A DNA stretch of 64,000 nt from Sinotaia quadrata (Eukaryota; Mollusca; Gastropoda; Architaenioglossa; Viviparidae), in contig CM054184.1 of NCBI GenBank assembly GCA_028829895.1, forward strand, positions 25,499,201 to 25,563,200. Reading direction: 5' to 3'. The notes under the pieces were generated by a model, which was given only the letters and a program-made list of their open reading frames with translations, made no database searches and was not told the origin of the DNA. Position 1 is the stretch's first letter. Each line of letters begins with the position of its first letter. This document shows positions 44,301-50,300 of this stretch, one piece after another. A program made the translations under genes and the position numbers.

Positions 44301-47300
44301 AGTGGGATAACTTATTAGTGACCATTATAGTTGTTTCCTAAGAGTTGTTTATTTGTCCAACGTGCAAGGTAGTAATCTTTACTGGTTCAGTTTTAACAAT
44401 ACAGAATTCACTGTCTCTATCTGTCAGCAGTAGTAAGGAAAAAATAATTTGTAATTCTATTATTTCATACATATTTTCACATGATCATAAAATATGACAG
44501 ATGTGAGTCTACTAACCAACATGGCTTCCTCAATATTGTCTCTAATTTCCTTTAGTGACTTAACACTTTCGTGATACTCTTTCAGCAGATGATTTTGGCG
44601 TGCTCTTATGATGATCTAAAAAATAAAATAAAAATGGCATATGTAAGAAGTTTATATAAAAAGAAATCTTAAAAAGCAAAATACATTAGTAAAAAAATAA
44701 ATTATCACTTAAAACATTTTATTTTGAAAGTAATCCAAAAAGTAATAGGAAATCAGGAGGGAATCAAATATTTTAATCTTGCCTAAATAAATTTGTTATA
44801 AATACCAAACATTATAAAATAAGGTTTGACCAGCTTCAGTATTTATATTATTTAATTGGTATATGAGATCCAAAATATGTCACTGCATAATAGAGAGTGT
44901 TTGACTGGCATGAAGTGTCTGTTTTCTGGAATGACAATGATAGGAAGTTGGGGTGAAAATTCTAGGATGAGTAAAACACTTACAATGGGTGAATGGTAAC
45001 ATAAACTGACAGACTACTGTGAGTTAAAAAAACACGCACAAACACACACAGGTACACACACATATGCATGCATGCATACACACAAACACATATATTTGAC
45101 ATTAGGAATTCGATTAGCAAAAATGATTCATGCTGATATTTGATGGCATAGAGCCAAGGATTGATCAGATTATATAGTCCAGCCCTTATGTGTTACTGGA
45201 TAATTGTATAGAATAGACATCTACTGCCATCACTATTTATAACTCTATATCTATATTTGGAAATTTTATACATGCACCCATCTTGTTTCTTGTCTAAAAT
45301 ATATGTATGCGTCATTTTGACAAGGTCAGCCTGCTCATATCAATGTTGTGTCATATGATTTGATTTTCTTAACTCCTTCGTCATTTCAAATAATTGCATA
45401 GCATGTCATAGTGATAACTTATAACAAATTGGGTGCAGAGTAAAAGCCTTTATCTTTACTGTACTGCTATATTACTGTCTACTCACAATATGTGAAGCTA
45501 TTAAGGGCTTGTACTATAATAAAAGTAAGTAATCAGATGTTCTGAATTATAAATACTCTGCCTTAAGCAACTGAAGTAACATTATTACAGACTATTCTCA
45601 AAGTATACCTTTTAAGAAACCTTGTTATCGCATTACTGCCAGGGTCTTTCACAAGACATGTTGTGTGGCAATAATACATACTTAATACCAACAGATAAGT
45701 CCAGTTCTAAGACACTTTTATATATGGGCAGACATCTAATTATACTTAAAATGTTACTCTCCAGTAGTCTGAATCCTTCCATAACTGAGCCTCTTATTAT
45801 TATTTATAAGAGCTATAATAATATTCTTTGAGAGCTCAAATCATCTACCATAACCAGACATTTTACTGTACTTCCTTTTGAACTATATGAGAAGTTTTCA
45901 AAACCCTGTTTCTGTGTGTTACCACATAAATGATTGTCCCAAATCTATAAACTTAATATTTTGCAATAGTTCCATCTATCACATTACAAGAGGTAAATAG
46001 GAAGAAAGATAAATACAGAAATATGGACAGATAAGTAAGCCATGTAAAATGAGACATATGACATATACAGATAGATAGATAGATAAACAGAAATATAGTT
46101 CAGAAAGATAAATATCAGGAAGTACACAAGTGAATTAAGACTGATAGGTAAATACAGACAGATTTACTGAAATAGGGGTAAACCTAAATAAAATACTTGT
46201 ATTAGGTAGGATAGAAAGTAAAAAGAAAGATCAGACAGACAACAACTGAGTGAGAAAGATGAGAAAGAGATAGACAAAGAGTATGTCATTGATTCAATAG
46301 AATATGGAATAAATAAACAACTATCCCTTGTTTTATTAACATTCTACTATTAACTGGATGTCATTTTTGCTAATGAATTATAAAATACCTGTATTTTAAA
46401 ACATGTGTACTTGTTCTTATAGCAAATAGTTTTCTGAATATCTATTTATTATCATAAATCAATGAAACATTTCACTTTCACTATGAAATGTAATGTACAT
46501 ATGTACAGAATGATCAAAGTCTCTTGCATTCGTCATGTTAATAAAAGTGGAGTGGACATAAAAGCAATATTGCTTATATAAGTAACTGCCATTATAACAA
46601 AAGGTTATAAGTGATTTTTAAAATATTGAAAGACACATTTTTAAAAATTAAAATAAACAACTCTTTTTTTTTTCTAACAGTTAACAGTTCTTTTTTTTAA
46701 AGTGTGATGAGACCAGAACCTATCATATATGACTCAAAATGTTAACAAAAGTATGTGACCAAAGACAACAATTAATTGGTTTGTAGATTGATACTTAAAA
46801 GTCCCAAACTCTGATATTAGTATATTAGCGATGTAAGAATACAGAAGAGAGTGATATTATTTTTTTCAAAATATGAAAGACATTATCCATGGAACAAAAA
46901 CTCCATATAAAATTTTATTTCGTCATTATTACAATTTATTGAAGCATAATTAATAAACTAGCTTTTTGAGAGAAAATAGATATAACTTCATTATAAATAC
47001 TGAAGCCGTCCTAACAGCATAATGGCCAATGTTACACTCTCTATTAGAACAAAAAGTTGTATTCAGTGTTACATTGTCATTCATTATGTTTATTGATCAC
47101 TAGGCCTGAATAAGTTTAGTTATGGACCCATACTTGGTGACACTCTGGATTATAATAAACTATACCTTGTCATCAATGTCAGTGATATTCATGCAAAAGA
47201 ATACATCATATTTAAAGTAGCTGCTCAAGACACGTCGTATTATATCAAATGAGATGTAGGATCTGTTGAATGGAGAAAACAATAAAAATAATTAAACATT

Positions 47301-50300
47301 TATAGTTCTCTTAAAAAGTGAAAAGAATTTTTTTTGCAATATTTAAGAATTCTACTAGGGAGAGGTAACTTTTGGTATTTACAAAATTTCTTCATGCTCA
47401 GTGATGCACTGGTAATGTAAAGTATTATTACAATAAAGAGAATGTATTCTATTTAAAATTCAATATTACTGTTATTGTAAAAGATGTAAACCAAATGAAT
47501 GGTTACTAATTAGTTGAAACTAGAGTCTATTTTCAAGTAGGCACTCACATGCACGCACGCACGCACGTACACACACACACACACACTTAAAATAATTATA
47601 ATCACAACTAACATAAATGAACAACTCCCAACCCCACCCCAATTTAATCATCAAAAGCCAGAAAACCCTTGGACTTTATACTCCATTCTTAATACATGTA
47701 TCTTGTGAACAAAAGGTGAATACATACATATTAATTAAGTTTCCTGTATTAAATCTCTGTGTAGCACTTGTTAGTTGTATTGCTATCTCATGAAGTACAG
47801 TACTACTATAAATAATTATGCAGTTATTTTGTGAAGAAAGTGCCCACCCTTTAATTGAAAAATTCTGACTCTGATGTACATATGCTATTGATGTCGCAAT
47901 TTATAATACTGTATATTAGTATAAATTAATTACACACTCATAAAAATGTAACATATTGATGTTTATTTAATTCTTAAAGAATGTGATCAAAGTTGTAATA
48001 ATTAATATTTATACACATCTAGTTGTAACTAATAGTTAATTAATCCACAAATTTTCTAACTTGACTATATCAGTATAAACATCACTGATATTAACTATTT
48101 AATTAAACAATACTGTAACACACACAAACACACAGTGAATATATTTAATGACCTTATCTCATCTGATTGAAATAAAGCTATACTTTTTCTCTAATAATAA
48201 TAATAATAATAATAATAAACTACCTGGAAATTATTATCAGGAATTATATATGTGTTAAATTCATGTCCCATCTCGAAATAAACAAAATATTAACAAATGA
48301 ACAAAAGGGTGCTAGACTAAGTAACAGTGGAACAAATGAAAAATTGGCAATTGATATATCTATAGTTACACTTACAGATAGCAAGAAACGAAGAACAAAT
48401 CTTGCCATGGCATGGACTGACTGACTACCAAAAGGCCTATGATTCAGTACCACATTCATGGATACTTCAAACAATAAAAATGTACAAAATAGCACTTTCA
48501 CTACAAAACCTTATATAAGTATCAATGACTAGCTAGAAAACCACCCGAATATGCATCATAGAAATTGCAGACATCAATAAAATTTGGAATTTTTCATGGA
48601 GATTCCCTATCACCACTCCTGTCCTAAATAGCTCTAAATCCTCTGAGTCAAGTCATTCAGAAAACAGGATTAGGTACAAAATGAAATCAGGACATATTAT
48701 TACTGGTCATTTACTGTATATAGACGATCTAAAGCTTTAAAAATGAACATAATATCAATTTGTGATCAGTAATGTCAAGATATGTAGTGAGGACATTAAC
48801 AAGAAATTCCGGCCTTGAGAAATATGGCAGAATTGTCATCCAGAAAAGCAAGATCAAACAACAGAAGACTTATAATTTGACATCAGAAAAATCAAAGATG
48901 TTTCGGTGGGAAAAGGATATAAATACCTGGGGATACTGCAACATCAAGAAAATATGCAGAGTGGAGTAAAGTCCAAAGCTACAAGAGAATATAAAAACAA
49001 GTCAGACAAGTCCTAAAGTCCAAAGCTACAAGAGAATATAAAAACAAGTCAGACAAGTCCTAAAGTCCAAGCTAAAAGAGAATATAAAAACAAGTCAGAC
49101 AAGTCCTAAAGTCCAAAGCTACAAGAGAATATAAAAACAAGTCAGACAAGTCCTAAAGTCCAAGCTAAATGGGGTCGACAAAATACAAGCCCTTAATGCT
49201 TATGCTTTACATTATGCAATACACAATACACAAAATTAGCTACACTGGAGGTATCATAGATTGGATAATAACAAATGAAATAAATGAACACAAAAACCCC
49301 CAAGAAAACTACTCACAATACCTGGCCCTAAAGCTGATGTAAATAGACAACGACAACAATAACAGAATGCCAGCCCACACCACCACCACCAACACCAGAA
49401 CAGGGCCAAAAAAAGAAAAGACGACACCCACCACCACATATTTGGAGGCAACAACAGTGCCCTCAACAACAACTGCAACAACAATGACAACAACAACAAC
49501 AATGGCCTTATCACGAACAACAGTACCCCTCTTGGTATTTTTTTAAACCATCCAATGGTCGATATAATCCAACTGTTGCTTGACCATTTGTACTGGCCAC
49601 CAGCGTCCACCTTCAGACATCCCAACGGACACCGGGGAGAGCCACGACAACAACAACAACAACAATGCCACCAGTGAGGAGGTTGGGAGGTTGAACAACC
49701 CGGGCGCATATACACATTGGGTAAAGATCTAGTGTGTTACTAGCCTGGGCTTTGTAAGACACCCCCCCCCCTCACCATAACATCAGGAATGGCTACAACA
49801 ACATCAACACTACCGCCAGGAACAACATCAACTCCAACCCACAGATTACCGAGTTTGGAGTCCGCCTTTGCTGGCCAGACATGTTTTAGCAATGGATGCA
49901 CGCAGCAGAAAGGCAACTCCCCCTCTCTCTCCCCCCACCCAAATGCGAAAGTGGCGGAAGCTGGAAGCGCCCCTACATTAAGAAGTAAATAGACTATATG
50001 TATCTTGGAAAATGTGAGGCAGAGGAATCAAGAAAATCAATGATGTTATTGAGGGAGAAGTTATAGGGCTGAGGGACTACATCTGGAATAACAACAAAGA
50101 TGAGTCAGTGGCAGAGGAAGTAAAGATGAGTGGATTATACCACCCTGAAGAAAACAGTAAAACAGACATTAGCAAATAGATGGAGCCAAAAACCTCTCCA
50201 AGGTCAGTATGTGTGACAAGCTGATGAATTATCAACAAAACAATCAACATACAGGTAGTTTGAAAGCAGAAACAGCAGCATGTGATCAAGCACTAAATAA

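Noticed and set aside
49254..49715. 153-codon minus-strand open frame, Cys/Leu/Trp-rich
   Set aside because: It is the antisense of CAA/CCA-rich low-complexity sequence in the nested insertion; composition alone keeps it open.
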